Shown piece by piece: positions 27,348 to 36,767 of a DNA stretch of 64,000 bases (position 1 is its first letter; the number at the start of each line of letters is the position of its first letter). The DNA is from Bacillus sp. SJS. Its GTDB lineage: Bacteria > Bacillota > Bacilli > Bacillales > Bacillaceae. Under the pieces are notes generated by a model. That model saw only the letters and a list, made by a program, of their open reading frames with translations, was not told the origin of the DNA and did no database searches. The stretch is taken from the NCBI RefSeq assembly GCF_000732485.2, contig NZ_JAQV02000019.1, positions 1 through 64,000 on the forward strand. The letters are read 5' to 3'. Made by a program: the position numbers and the translations under genes.

Positions 27348-27965
27348 TTTTTCACCCCTCTGAGTTTTCTCCTTTTTAGAATATGTGGAAATTTAGTAGG
27401 AGAGTGGACGGTTTCCCTGATTCATGTGTGGATTTTTTTAACTGAAAATTACATGGTAGTATGTATTGTCAACTCTAAACTAGCCCCTTTTATAAGATTT
27501 CTAAAATTTGTATTTAATAGGGTTTTAATCCTAGCGTTCCTTGAATTTTGAAAATGATCAAATGAGCAAACATAATAAATTCTCTTAATACTCATCTAAA
27601 CTGGTAAAACAGCTATTTTTTTGAGCCCTGTTTTATTGTTATTTTTAAGTTGCTTCAGCTACCGCATTTTGCAGCAATGAAATATTGAGGATTATGATTT
27701 AGCTTGGTTTCAATATCATGAAACCAGTGAAGCTAATTACAGCATGCTGCAAGACATCCTTAAAGTCGAATGCTCAATTTCCTGTAAAGGGAACATATGA
27801 TACAAAATCGAAATTCATTTTGTTGTATAATCTCCACAATCACATAAATCAATGATTTTTGGGATTGTGGTAGAATAAAATAAATAAATTTTTGCTCTAT
27901 TAACAAAGTAGCATTGGCGAGAAAGAAAATAACAAAAATTGATGAACTGACAGGAGTTAGATAAG
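27348..27965. other. Intergenic region, no gene seen
   Basis: About 600 AT-rich bases. A plus-strand open frame at 27297-27551 has low-complexity hydrophobic content, no ribosome binding site and overlaps the start of the opposite gene, so I do not call it. No structured RNA is obvious. Confidence 0.5.
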
Positions 27966-28313
27966 ATGATAAAAGGTTTCGGAGGAATATTTTGGAGAAC
28001 TAAGAATCTTGAAGTTGTGAAAAAATGGTATAGCGAAGTGCTGAAGATAGAAATAGAGAATTGGAATGGGACTGTGATTAAACCCCAATTAGAAAATGAA
28101 ACGATCTTTTCTTTCTTTGCAGATAATGACAGTTATTTCCCAACAGAACAGCAAGTGATGTTAAATTTCCAAGTGCATAATCTAGAGGAGACGATTAAGC
28201 ATCTTGAACATATGAGTGTACCTTTTGCAAAGAAAAAAGAGATTAGTGAATTTGGAAAGTTTATCTGGATTGAAGATCCTGAAGGTCGACTGGTTGAGCT
28301 TTGGGAAAAATAA
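27966..28313 (+). CDS. VOC (glyoxalase/dioxygenase fold) family protein
   Basis: A 115-residue single-domain VOC protein. It has the two beta-alpha-beta-beta-beta halves: FGGIFWRTKNLEVVKKWYSEVLKI at the start and NFQVHNLEETIKHLEHMSVPF in the second half, ending with FIWIEDPEGRLVELWEK, where the final glutamate is a typical metal ligand. The family covers glyoxalases, fosfomycin- and bleomycin-resistance proteins; nothing here identifies the substrate. AGGAG precedes the ATG and a strong terminator follows. Confidence 0.88.
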   Translation: MIKGFGGIFWRTKNLEVVKKWYSEVLKIEIENWNGTVIKPQLENETIFSFFADNDSYFPTEQQVMLNFQVHNLEETIKHLEHMSVPFAKKKEISEFGKFIWIEDPEGRLVELWEK

Positions 28314-28380
28314 TGAGTTCTAATTCAATTGCTATTATCGGATGCTTTAATTGAAAAGAAAAGAGCTGAATCAGGATTGC

Positions 28381-28417
28381 AAACGCCTGGGTCCTACCCA
28401 AGCGTTTATTTTTTTTG
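28381..28417 (+). terminator. Terminator after the VOC gene
   Basis: AAACGCCTGGG/CCCAAGCGTTT stem with a 5-base loop and a run of eight Ts. Confidence 0.88.
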
Positions 28418-28498
28418 GCAATTTTAAACATAGCTATTTAACACAGAATTAGTAAAAAATTTTATAATTATCCTTTGACATTCAAATGCCTTTCCAAA

Positions 28499-30046
28499 TC
28501 ATTCATGGATTTTTTGCTGATTAAGACTATTTACTAAATCCGTAATTTTCTTAGAGCGTACTTCAAGATGATCAGATTGGCTCATTAACGATCCCATTAA
28601 TACGGTCTGTTCATTTGTGGATGCATGGATTCTTCGGCTGGAAGTAAGAGATTCATGAGAATCAAATAGCATAGATTCGAAAGCCTGTTGTACTTTTAAA
28701 TTTGAGTCTGTTAATCCCGAAATACTTTCCTTATATAGACCAAGGAGCTCATTGACCTGGCTGTTTGTAGAAAAAATTGTATCGAACACCTGGTTTGAAT
28801 CATCCACAAGTATTGCCCCTTTTTTAACGTCTGCTAGTGAAACTTCTACTTGTTTTTGGATTGAAATCATTTCTTTTTGTATCTCTGACACAACGCGCAC
28901 AATTTCTTTCGCAGACAAGTCAGATTGTAAAGCAAGCTTCCGAACTTCTTCTGCTACAACGGCAAAACCTTTCCCAAATTCCCCAGCTCTAGCTGCTTCA
29001 ATTGATGCATTCAATGCAAGGAGGTTTGTTTGATCAGTTATCCCATTAATGACGCCGATAAATCGTGCGACTTCTTGTAGTTGCTGTTTAAACGCATAAA
29101 TACTTGTTTCCAACCCTGATACGTTATGATTTATATGATCAAATTGAAGGTGAAGTTCTGCCATTTTCTGATGACCTGTGCCTATAAAACCAGAAGCTGC
29201 ATGGGAAGTCTCAGATACTTCGGTTGTACGTTTATTTAGTTCACTGACTTTGTCATTCATTCCCTGCAAGCTTGCCATACTTGATTTAGCAAGGATTAAC
29301 TGCTGTTCAGCTTTATTTGCACGATCATTTACACTACTGCCTATTAGCTCAGAAGCAATACTTGTCTCTTTGGATGTTCCTTTAATTTCGGATGAGACGT
29401 TAAGCATTTCGTGAGACATCATTGTTAATGTAGTAAGCAATTCTTCTGTTTCTCTCTCACTTTTTTCTTTATCTTCTGATAAGCTTATTTTCATATTATG
29501 TTTATGAAGCAAAAGTACAATTGTAGCTCCACTAGTGAATAGTAAAAAAATAGCGTGTATAAGCAGCAGAGAAAAAGAATAATTACTGGTTCCACACAGC
29601 AGTTGAGGGAATAGAAAATATCCCGCCAAATGCTGTACCGCAAAGATTATAGTACTCAATAGAATCATTTTTATGGAATCAAAATAGGCAATTAGAGCGA
29701 TCACCATAAAGATTGAAAAGTGATATTCTACCAGCCCTTTTCCCCCAGCAATAATGGAAACGGACGAGAAGGTAAGGCAAAGAGTAAGGAGCCATGGGAG
29801 AAGCCGATGATCTTTTCGCTTTATAAAAAAGGCGATAGATGCTGCTAGTAAGAGAACCGGAAGAATGAATAGAATCATTAGCGTAACATCCAGAGGACGG
29901 GGGAGATGGATGCTTCCTCTCATAACCAGATAATCATTTAGAAAATCAGTAAAACGATGCAATCCATGTACCAATATCGAGAGAAAAACAGTCCCAGAAC
30001 TAAAAATCAGCATTAGAAAATGCCCTTTAAATTTACTCTTGTCCAT
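28499..30046 (-). CDS. Methyl-accepting chemotaxis protein with a polytopic membrane sensor
   Basis: A 515-residue chemoreceptor without a large extracellular domain. About six membrane helices fill residues 10-180 (for example [59 protein letters not shown]), so it probably senses within or at the membrane. There is no clear HAMP. The cytoplasmic coiled coil carries the signalling tip [20 protein letters not shown] and [27 protein letters not shown] precedes the ATG. The gene has a sigma-D-like promoter and a structured 5' leader with a terminator (30080-30226). Ligand unknown. Confidence 0.92.
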   Translation of the reverse strand: MDKSKFKGHFLMLIFSSGTVFLSILVHGLHRFTDFLNDYLVMRGSIHLPRPLDVTLMILFILPVLLLAASIAFFIKRKDHRLLPWLLTLCLTFSSVSIIAGGKGLVEYHFSIFMVIALIAYFDSIKMILLSTIIFAVQHLAGYFLFPQLLCGTSNYSFSLLLIHAIFLLFTSGATIVLLLHKHNMKISLSEDKEKSERETEELLTTLTMMSHEMLNVSSEIKGTSKETSIASELIGSSVNDRANKAEQQLILAKSSMASLQGMNDKVSELNKRTTEVSETSHAASGFIGTGHQKMAELHLQFDHINHNVSGLETSIYAFKQQLQEVARFIGVINGITDQTNLLALNASIEAARAGEFGKGFAVVAEEVRKLALQSDLSAKEIVRVVSEIQKEMISIQKQVEVSLADVKKGAILVDDSNQVFDTIFSTNSQVNELLGLYKESISGLTDSNLKVQQAFESMLFDSHESLTSSRRIHASTNEQTVLMGSLMSQSDHLEVRSKKITDLVNSLNQQKIHE

Positions 30047-30079
30047 ACACTACACCTCAATTAGTTAATTGATAAATTT

Positions 30080-30192
30080 AGAGACAAAAAAAGCCAATTA
30101 AACAAACTGTTTAATTAGCCGGTTGCGCTACTGACTCCAAACCATCCAAGCGCCCAAATAAAGATGGTTATTCTCTGTCTCTCTATTCAACT
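30080..30192 (-). promoter_or_regulatory. Structured leader with intrinsic terminator (riboswitch/attenuator candidate)
   Basis: The leader of the 28499-30046 receptor gene, read on the minus strand, contains in order AGAGACA, AACCATC, GGGCGC, GATGGTT, GCGC, a hairpin (GGCTAATTAAAC/GTTTAATTGGC, plus-strand 30091-30120) followed by seven Ts, then TGTCTCT. AACCATC pairs with GATGGTT, the loop GCGC can pair with the downstream GCGC as a pseudoknot, and AGAGACA pairs with TGTCTCT to close the whole. I could not match it to a riboswitch class I know. The terminator lies 40 bases before the start codon. Confidence 0.6.
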
Positions 30193-30199
30193 AATAATT

Positions 30200-30226
30200 A
30201 TATCGGTCTAGAAAAATATTTTATTA
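30200..30226 (-). promoter_or_regulatory. Sigma-D-like promoter of the second chemoreceptor
   Basis: On the minus strand TAAT (30226-30223), 15 bases, then ACCGATAT (30207-30200). This matches TAAA-N15-GCCGATAT at 10 of 12 positions. It places the RNA start near 30192, just upstream of the structured leader. Confidence 0.7.
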
Positions 30227-30369
30227 GAGAAAAGGATATAAAAAATCTGGAAATTTAAGGCGTAATAAAACAAATGGTTCATACATTCAAATGAATTTGA
30301 TTTGTTTTAGATAGTTGCCTTACTTTGTTTGCTTTATTTAGCTTTGAATAATGATGGGGTTTTCAGATA

Positions 30370-31200
30370 TTATTTATGGATGAAACCAATTTTCTCCAGG
30401 GCAAGACTTAAGTCTGAATAGGACGGGTTATCTTTGAAGTTGATTCCGAGGTTCACCATCGTATGAGCAATTTCTGGACGGACTCCCGATAGTTTAGGAA
30501 TAACGCCCACTAGTTTTAAACCTTCCAGTACTTTATAGATCTGGCTTGCTACTGCTGTATCTACGACGGGTACCCCTGAAAGATCGATGATTAAATGAGT
30601 AAACCCATTTTTAGAGCTCTGCTTTAGTGCTTCTTCCATCAGTTTAAGAGCTCGATCAGAGTCTAATTCACCAATTAAAGGAATGACGCCTATCTTAGAT
30701 GAGAGCCGGATGATTGGTACAGTTAGTTCTTCAATTTCCATCTGTGCTTTTTGCATTTTTTTTAAGTTATTTTCCATATAAGTGATGCATACTATTTGAA
30801 TGGCGTGGTCGACAGAAAAGTCGAATGCTGAAATCAGCTGGTAAAACTCACGATATGAGATTTCTTCGTGCGTTGCACTTTCGCAAATAATCTGGCCAAT
30901 TTGATCTCGATAATATCGTATTTCATCAATTGCTTCATCTAATGGCATTTGGATGTTAACTAGAAAGTCAGATACCTTCTTCCCCCAGTTAATCACCAAT
31001 TGGATAGCCTCTTGTCTATCAAGCTGAATGGTTTTGGCATAGAGTTCAATTAATTCTTCTCTCCACTGTATTAAATCTTCTTCCTGGTTTTGAAAACGAC
31101 CATATTCCCTGTCTTTATGCTTCAAAAATTGCTTCTTAAGTTCAGGAATCTGGCTCTTTACCTTTTCGCTTATTATTTTATGTATCCTTTCATTGTGCAT
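30370..31200 (-). CDS. RsbR-type stressosome paralogue (STAS domain)
   Basis: A 276-residue RsbR family protein. The N-terminal part (1-150) is the all-helical globin-like sensor module that varies between paralogues. The C-terminal STAS domain (about 160-272) contains PIIRLSSKIGVIPLIGELDSD, IIDLSGVPVVDT and GVRPEIAHTMVNLGI. The two phosphorylation sites of B. subtilis RsbRA correspond to S181 (GELDS, Ser for Thr) and T215 (VVDTAVA), so phosphorylation by RsbT remains possible. It forms part of the cytoplasmic stressosome feeding sigma-B activation. GAGGAG precedes the ATG. It is not linked to rsbST here. Confidence 0.9.
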   Translation of the reverse strand: MHNERIHKIISEKVKSQIPELKKQFLKHKDREYGRFQNQEEDLIQWREELIELYAKTIQLDRQEAIQLVINWGKKVSDFLVNIQMPLDEAIDEIRYYRDQIGQIICESATHEEISYREFYQLISAFDFSVDHAIQIVCITYMENNLKKMQKAQMEIEELTVPIIRLSSKIGVIPLIGELDSDRALKLMEEALKQSSKNGFTHLIIDLSGVPVVDTAVASQIYKVLEGLKLVGVIPKLSGVRPEIAHTMVNLGINFKDNPSYSDLSLALEKIGFIHK

Positions 31201-31322
31201 CTTCCCAGCTCCTCTGCAAAATTGAAAATCTTTTTAATGTGCTAAATGATTACTCGATTATGTGTTTATGGTGTGCATGACATAAAAATTGTCTTCATTT
31301 TCATTTTTCTAAATAATTAATG

Positions 31323-31347
31323 GAGTTTATACGCGAGTTTATACGCG
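31323..31347. repeat. 12-bp tandem direct repeat
   Basis: GAGTTTATACGC occurs twice back to back, followed by G, about 125 bases upstream of the RsbR-like gene start. It could be a regulator site for that minus-strand gene; nothing else supports this. Confidence 0.5.
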
Positions 31348-31444
31348 TTGGATTATTCTGCTCTTTAAATCTAGCTTAAGTAGACCTATTTGTGAACTAT
31401 ATTATTTGTTAGGTGAAATCCATTTTTTTCTAAGCTATCTTTCA

Positions 31445-31702
31445 TTAGAATGGCAGGCGATGATTAAAAAAAGAAAAAGTAATGGGTTTGTAATGACCGC
31501 GACAAACCTTTTCTACAGCCCCTAACCGCTCTAATTTTTTTAGGGTGGGGGATAAATAAGCAGAGGCATCATAGGTAGTTTTTCCGAACCTTTTACCAAG
31601 ATATGCGGACTGAATTCCATACTCATCTTTTAGGCCTTCTTGAAGTTCAATTAGATGTTCATAGATTTTTATATCTTTGGTTGTAATTCTCTCTTTTGGC
31701 AT
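31445..31702 (-). CDS. Small winged-helix-like protein
   Basis: An 85-residue basic protein with four predicted helices and a short hairpin: ITTKDIKIYEHLIELQEGLKDEYGIQSAYLGKRFG then SPTLKKLERLGAVEKVCRGHYK. The last part reads like the recognition helix and wing of a MarR/ArsR-type winged helix (LxxLExxGxVxK..G.Y). It may be a small DNA-binding regulator or a truncated one. GAGGAG precedes the ATG. It is a single gene. Confidence 0.55.
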   Translation of the reverse strand: MPKERITTKDIKIYEHLIELQEGLKDEYGIQSAYLGKRFGKTTYDASAYLSPTLKKLERLGAVEKVCRGHYKPITFSFFNHRLPF

Positions 31703-32109
31703 CCTATAAGCTCCTCTGAAAATTGTATCTTTTCCACAAAAATCAGGTGCATTTTAAAGATTGCTTTTTTAGAAATCATATGGTTTTAATTATGTTGACC
31801 TAGATAACGCATTTTAGCAGGAACTAAGTGATCAAGCATATATGATTTTTCTTGAAGGACTTATAGGGCTGACATCATAGGGGTTCCTCTAATTGTTTCT
31901 AAATTGATCTTGAACACACGGAATATTGAAAGGCTCGTCCGGAATTTTTAAATTTTAGGATGAACTTTTTTAGACAGCCCCATTTTAACATCAAATCGCA
32001 TTTTGCTCAGAAACAAAACTTTTATTTAAATCATAACTCACACATAAAATGATGGGCATCAAGTATACTTAAAGTAAAATTCCAACTGTTTTTCAAAATC
32101 CTAAACAAA
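31703..32109. other. Intergenic region with repeat debris
   Basis: No gene seen. The string TTTTTTAGACAGCCCCATTTT at about 31966-31986 resembles TTTTCAGACAGCCCCTTTTT at about 40423-40442, one end of a dispersed repeat (see 40128-40440). Confidence 0.4.
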
Positions 32110-32313
32110 TCATTTTTTATCGATCTTCAACTCTTTTAATCGGGCAAACCGTTCATCCAAGTTATTTTCAAGAGTCCACATGTAATGAAATTCCGAGCAG
32201 AGTTGTTTACCATCTTCTGAAATCCCCTCAATTACAATGTCTGCTGATACTTTAATTGCATCTTCACCATTTTCTTGCACTTTAATAGTTTTTGGATAGT
32301 AGGCACTTTTCAT
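32110..32313 (-). CDS. Small hypothetical protein or C-terminal gene remnant
   Basis: A 67-residue open frame (YYPKTIKVQENGEDAIKVSADIVIEG...SEFHYMWTLENNLDERFARLKE) with the look of a small beta-rich domain and a charged helix at the end. It directly follows, on the same strand, a clearly broken gene (32340-32940) and has no good ribosome binding site, so it may be the surviving tail of an operon. Family not recognised. Confidence 0.4.
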   Translation of the reverse strand: MKSAYYPKTIKVQENGEDAIKVSADIVIEGISEDGKQLCSEFHYMWTLENNLDERFARLKELKIDKK

Positions 32314-32339
32314 ACTCTCATTTGCAGATGCTGCAAGCT

Positions 32340-32940
32340 AATTATTAAATAGTTCAATCGAGTGGATTTTTGAGTCATCGTTATTTTGAATCTTAAATCC
32401 ATTAGCTAAAGGTTCATGGAATTTGTTCGCATTTACAGCTGCTGTTTCCATTAAATACAGCCAATAATGTATAAAGGATAATGCCCTGTTTTCTGCATAA
32501 GCAGGTTGAAATTGGAACTCTTCAATATTCCCGTAGGTTCAATTTTAACCTTAGTAAATAGAGGGAGATCATTTTCCAAAAGTTTAAGGACGGTCGAGTA
32601 ACGAATTTTATAACTATATTTGCTGTTATCTGGACGTATGTTTTGATAAACAATGTCAGCTACTAACGAAAGGGCATGATTTTCAAGATATTCAATTTGA
32701 GCAGTTTTAATATGTTGTGAATTTTGCCAGCCTCCATAAACCTTTAATCGATCTTCTAGGCTTTTTTCCCTTTACTTGTTCCTGCTTGTGACGAAATTTC
32801 AATTTCTTCTGCCAAAATGTCGAGCTGATTTTCTATTCCCTTTTTTGTGAAAGGTACTTCATAGACTTGATACCAGATGTGGTATTGTGTTAAAGCAAGA
32901 TGATTATACTAATTTTCTTGGAACTTATCCATGTCATTCT
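32340..32940 (-). pseudogene. Multiply frameshifted gene of unknown function
   Basis: Three consecutive minus-strand segments in different frames read as one soluble protein: HLALTQYHIWYQVYEVPFTK and LDILAEEIEISSQ; then EDRLKVYGGWQNSQHIKTAQ and IRYSTVLKLLENDLPLFTKV; then FQPAYAENRALSFIHYWLYL and METAAVNANKFHEPLANGFK, ending at a stop near 32340. At least two frameshifts and an upstream stop separate them. The original protein had at least 200 residues. I do not recognise the family. Confidence 0.6.
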
Positions 32941-33142
32941 CTTTCGGTTTAAATAATAAATGCTTAGAGAAATGATTCCCTTTGAGAGCCTTCATTAATC
33001 TTATACCTTAGGGTACCCAATTTTCAGAGCTTACATGATACAGCAATCCTGCGTCAACTAATATTGAATACTATTTTCCAGGAGGCTCGATACGTTATAA
33101 TCATACATAATCCCATATCAACATAAGAATTGGAGGCTGCGC

Positions 33143-33397
33143 ATGTCACATATTTCGAATATTCAAGAACTGTATGAGCAATTGCAGCACGAGTTGCTAA
33201 ATTTAAAAAAGGAAGTTACCTTATTTAGAGAAAAAAATATTCAGCAATTATCAGTTGCTGAAACAGAGAAGGTAGAACGCGCAAAATTTTCAATCGAAGC
33301 CGCTGAAGATCTCTTAGAGAATTTTATTAGTCCAGGAAAAACGCTTACTATTAATTATGAGCATGCTTCTATCACAATAAAAGTAAATACCAAATAG
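33143..33397 (+). CDS. Small coiled-coil hypothetical protein
   Basis: An 84-residue acidic protein, mostly one long helix (ELYEQLQHELLNLKKEVTLFREKNIQQ...VERAKFSIEAAEDLLENF) with a short beta hairpin at the end (KTLTINYEHASITIKVN). A GGAGG site precedes the ATG. It is convergent with the AraC-type regulator. Family not recognised; the layout suits a small adaptor or spore-related protein, without proof. Confidence 0.55.
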   Translation: MSHISNIQELYEQLQHELLNLKKEVTLFREKNIQQLSVAETEKVERAKFSIEAAEDLLENFISPGKTLTINYEHASITIKVNTK

Positions 33398-33407
33398 CCA
33401 GGCAGGC

Positions 33408-34274
33408 TTAATACTGGTGTTTCTTTCTGTAATTTGCAGGTGTCATCCCTGCGATGGATTGAAACACTTTGTTGAAATAATTTGGCGTTGAGTATCCAAC
33501 ACGTAAAGAAATATCATTCATGCTTGATTTCGAGTTCTTTAATAATTCTTTCGCCTTTTGTATTCTTATGGTGTTTAAATAATGAATCGGAGTCTCACCC
33601 ACTATTTCTTTAAATAACCTTGTGAAGTGAGACCGTGACAATCCGGATACCTCAGCCATGTTAGCTGCAGATATATCAAGATGATAGTAGTTTTTTACAA
33701 ACATTGTCGATGCCACAATACTATCTGGCCATTCAGATGATTCTTTTTCTAATTCGTTTACATATTGAATGAGATTTAAAACAAATACATAGGCAGCTGC
33801 CGATGCATCCAATCCATCTGTTAGTGCCTGCTTTTTGGCCTTTTCAAAAGTATCGATTAGATTTCTGATAGGTTTGGATTCAGGATGAAGCCTTATTACG
33901 TGTCCTGCTTTTCTTTGTAAGTCCTCCCATTTCTCTTTTGCAAAATCCCCAAATAGGGTGATATAAATAAATTCCCACTTCCCCTCAATTGGATTAAGCC
34001 GGTACTTAAATGCTTTAGGTATGGATGCAATAAAAGCTTGTCCCGCTCCTACAAGGATTTTCTCCCCGTCTGTTTCAATTTCCCCGCTTCCAGATATCGT
34101 ATATTGGAAAATACAATTCCCATGATCTTTCCGGACAGATAAATCCCATTCATATAAGGTAGATGTCTGAACATCCCAGCCGATTGACCAAATTTGAGCG
34201 ACTTGATGAAGATCTTTTTCTGAAAATCTATAAACATAAGATCCGTGATTGTCTTGATTATTTAAGTAGTCCAT
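33408..34274 (-). CDS. AraC family regulator of the alpha-galactoside operon
   Basis: A 288-residue AraC/XylS regulator. The N-terminal cupin-like sugar-binding half (about 1-160) includes GSGEIETDGEKILVGAGQAF. The C-terminal double helix-turn-helix (about 190-285) has MAEVSGLSRSHFTRLFKEIVGETPIHYLNTIRIQKAKELL and the signature DISLRVGYSTPNYFNKVFQS. I use the ATG ending at 34274 with GGGGGATT just upstream. It is divergent from the sugar ABC-transporter/alpha-galactosidase operon, like MsmR/RafR of streptococci; the B. subtilis melibiose operon uses a different regulator type. Probably an inducer-dependent activator. Confidence 0.88.
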   Translation of the reverse strand: MDYLNNQDNHGSYVYRFSEKDLHQVAQIWSIGWDVQTSTLYEWDLSVRKDHGNCIFQYTISGSGEIETDGEKILVGAGQAFIASIPKAFKYRLNPIEGKWEFIYITLFGDFAKEKWEDLQRKAGHVIRLHPESKPIRNLIDTFEKAKKQALTDGLDASAAAYVFVLNLIQYVNELEKESSEWPDSIVASTMFVKNYYHLDISAANMAEVSGLSRSHFTRLFKEIVGETPIHYLNTIRIQKAKELLKNSKSSMNDISLRVGYSTPNYFNKVFQSIAGMTPANYRKKHQY

Positions 34275-34507
34275 TCTTAATCCCCCAAAGACGAATTTTT
34301 CAACTTTCCACAGCAAAAATTTATACTCATCCTTATTATTCATCTTATCCCAAACGATTTTCATTCTATCATCCTTAATTATCTATATAAACCGCTATTT
34401 TGTATTATGTGAATTTTTTGCATAGATATATAATAGCAAATTTTTATCATTTGAGAAGATACTTTTTACTATTGTTCACTTAAGGTAACTTCATCTATGA
34501 TACCAGT

Positions 34508-34523
34508 AAGAAAACGGTTTCAA
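34508..34523 (+). promoter_or_regulatory. Candidate CcpA operator (cre)
   Basis: AAGAAAACGGTTTCAA fits the cre consensus WTGNAANCGNWWNCAW with one mismatch. It lies 26 bases before the binding-protein start, downstream of a likely -10 box (TATAAT, 34429-34434), where CcpA binding would block transcription under glucose repression. Confidence 0.7.
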
Positions 34524-34549
34524 CATAATGGATGGAGGATACGAAAAAG

Positions 34550-35803
34550 ATGAAAAAGATGATAAGTACAGTTGCTTCTATTTTTTTAGGGGTAGGATTG
34601 CTTTCTGGCTGTCAAAGCATCGGAGCCGGTTCAGAGACCAGCAATAAGTCAATTACTCTTTTTTCTACTATTTCAGACGAAAATGTAAAAAAGACAATGG
34701 AAGAAATCATTGGAGAATTTGAAAAAGAAAGCGGGATTGAAGTTGAGGCCAATTTTCCCGGAGGAGAATACGAAAATCTGCTTAAAGTCAAAATGGCAGC
34801 CAATGACATGCCAGATGTTTTTGACACTCACGGTTGGGCTCAAATACGTTACGGAAAATATTTAGAGGATTTGAGCGGAGAAGAATGGGCGAAAAACTTA
34901 ACCGAAACGATCGCACCTGTTCTGAAAGATAAGAAAGGGAAAGTATACGCTCTCCCTCTTAATGAGGCAAAGGAAGGAATTTCTTACAATAAAGAGGTCC
35001 TGGATCAATATGGAATCGAAGCTCCCAAAACATTTGATGAAGTGATGGCTGCCTCGAAAAAAATCGTTGACTTAAGTAAGGGCGAGGTCACACCCTTTTT
35101 CTTCGCTGGCGCTGATTCATGGACGCTCGGACAATATTTTGACTATTTCGCTACTCCGCTTCTCATAAGCAGCAAGCAGAATGATGAAAGCCAAAGTCTT
35201 TTGGAACGTAAGTTTAAATGGTCAAATTGGACGTATCTTCCTGAACAGTTTAAAAAGATGTATGATAACGGCTACATCAATAAAGATGTACTAACAGCGA
35301 AATATTCTGACGGTCCGCGTTTATTTGCAGAAAATAAAATAGCATTCGCAATGTACCCGCCGGCGTTTGTAACTGAAGCAAAGAAAATCAACCCTGATAC
35401 GACCGCTGGATTAATGCCTATTCCTGCTATTCATGCAGGAGATGAAGCTACTTTTGTCGGTGGGGAAAGGTATACAATGGGGGTTTGGAAAGACTCCACC
35501 AAGAAAGACCCAGCCAAAAAGCTGCTTGCCTATTTTTCAAAACCTGAAAATGCTAAAAAAATGGCAGAAGCTTCTGGACTTCCAGCCGGCCTGAAGGATA
35601 TTCAAGCCAATAGTATGTACAAAGAATATTACGAACAATATGCAGAAACTCGGGTTTATCCGTACTTTGATCGAGTGTACTTGCCAAACGGAATGTGGGA
35701 TGTCATGACCACTTTAGGTCAAGAGGTCCTGTCCGGTTCAATCTCTCCAGAGCAATTTTCAGAGAAAATGGAAATGGAAGTTGAGCGATTAGATGCTCAA
35801 TAA
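34550..35803 (+). CDS. melE: Alpha-galactoside ABC transporter substrate-binding lipoprotein
   Basis: A 417-residue family 1 solute-binding protein. The signal peptide ends in lipobox LLSGC. The mature part has the sugar-binding pattern (ITLFSTISDENVKKTMEEII, FEKESGIEVEANFPGGEY, NDMPDVFDTHGW). The ATG at 34550 follows GGAGG at 11 bases; ATGs at 34532 and 34559 are alternatives. It is the first gene of a four-gene operon with two permeases and an alpha-galactosidase, so melibiose/raffinose-type sugars are the likely ligands. The ATPase is not encoded here; a shared MsmX-type ATPase elsewhere is expected. The symbol is by analogy with B. subtilis. Confidence 0.87.
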   Translation: MKKMISTVASIFLGVGLLSGCQSIGAGSETSNKSITLFSTISDENVKKTMEEIIGEFEKESGIEVEANFPGGEYENLLKVKMAANDMPDVFDTHGWAQIRYGKYLEDLSGEEWAKNLTETIAPVLKDKKGKVYALPLNEAKEGISYNKEVLDQYGIEAPKTFDEVMAASKKIVDLSKGEVTPFFFAGADSWTLGQYFDYFATPLLISSKQNDESQSLLERKFKWSNWTYLPEQFKKMYDNGYINKDVLTAKYSDGPRLFAENKIAFAMYPPAFVTEAKKINPDTTAGLMPIPAIHAGDEATFVGGERYTMGVWKDSTKKDPAKKLLAYFSKPENAKKMAEASGLPAGLKDIQANSMYKEYYEQYAETRVYPYFDRVYLPNGMWDVMTTLGQEVLSGSISPEQFSEKMEMEVERLDAQ

Positions 35804-35873
35804 GGAGCAGGGAGAGGGGTAATACACCTCTCTTCTTTCATTATCATGAGGAGAAACGAAAGGCTGTGATATC

Positions 35874-36767
35874 GTGGTCACTAATAAACCCGCATCAAAA
35901 GAGATAAAAACATTTTCATTAAACTGGCTTTACGTTCCCGTTATTTTATTAATGTGTATATTTATTATTTATCCATTTATTAATGGGCTTCGCATCTCCT
36001 TTACGAACTGGGACGGCTATTCCCAGGAATTGCATTTTGTTGGGCTGGATAACTATATGCGCATGCTTTCAGATCCTAACACTCTGCTTATTGTGAAAAA
36101 TACCCTCATTTACGGAATAGGAAGTACGATTTTTCAGAATGGAATTGGTCTGTTATATGCACTTTTACTCAATAAAAGTATGTCATTTCGAGCCATCACA
36201 AGAACGATTGTCTATCTGCCCGTTATTATCAGTCCATTAATCATGGGCTATATATGGTACTTCATTTTTCAATATAATGGCGGAGCTTTGAACGATTTGA
36301 TTGTCTTTTTTGGAGGAGAGCAAACCAATCTTCTTGGAAATTCAAGCTTGAATGTGTGGCTCATTACATTTGTTAACACATATCAGTTTCTTGGAATTGC
36401 CATGATCATTTATCTGGCAGGACTACAAGGGATATCAAAAGATTACTATGAAGCGGCAACACTTGATGGTGCAACAGGTTTTCAGCAATTCAAAAAAATT
36501 ACTCTTCCGCTGCTGATTCCTTCCATCACCATCAACATTGTCCTGAATCTTATTAACGGACTCAAACTTTTTGATGTGATTGTAGCGATGACGAATGGAG
36601 GACCAGGGTATGCCTCTCAATCTTTGTCGACCATGATGTATCAGTTATATTTTGCAAGACAGGACGCGGGCTACGCAGCGTCACTTGGGAACCTAATGTT
36701 CTTGATCATTATTTTGATTAGTATGACTGCGCTCCTATATCTGCGGCGCAAGGAGGTTGAAGCTTAA
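35874..36767 (+). CDS. melD: Sugar ABC transporter permease (MalF/MelD type)
   Basis: A 297-residue inner permease with six membrane helices and the EAA loop [24 protein letters not shown] for ATPase contact. It starts at a GTG and ends one base into the next permease gene. It pairs with the 36767-37588 permease to form the channel for the binding protein encoded upstream. Confidence 0.9.
   Translation: MVTNKPASKEIKTFSLNWLYVPVILLMCIFIIYPFINGLRISFTNWDGYSQELHFVGLDNYMRMLSDPNTLLIVKNTLIYGIGSTIFQNGIGLLYALLLNKSMSFRAITRTIVYLPVIISPLIMGYIWYFIFQYNGGALNDLIVFFGGEQTNLLGNSSLNVWLITFVNTYQFLGIAMIIYLAGLQGISKDYYEAATLDGATGFQQFKKITLPLLIPSITINIVLNLINGLKLFDVIVAMTNGGPGYASQSLSTMMYQLYFARQDAGYAASLGNLMFLIIILISMTALLYLRRKEVEA

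Noticed and set aside
27297-27551. Plus-strand hydrophobic frame
   Set aside because: Overlaps the start of the Sm-like gene on the other strand, has no ribosome binding site and low-complexity content.
30080-30192. Leader as a c-di-GMP-I (GEMM) or purine/SAM riboswitch
   Set aside because: The conserved cores of those classes are not present; only the general layout is riboswitch-like.
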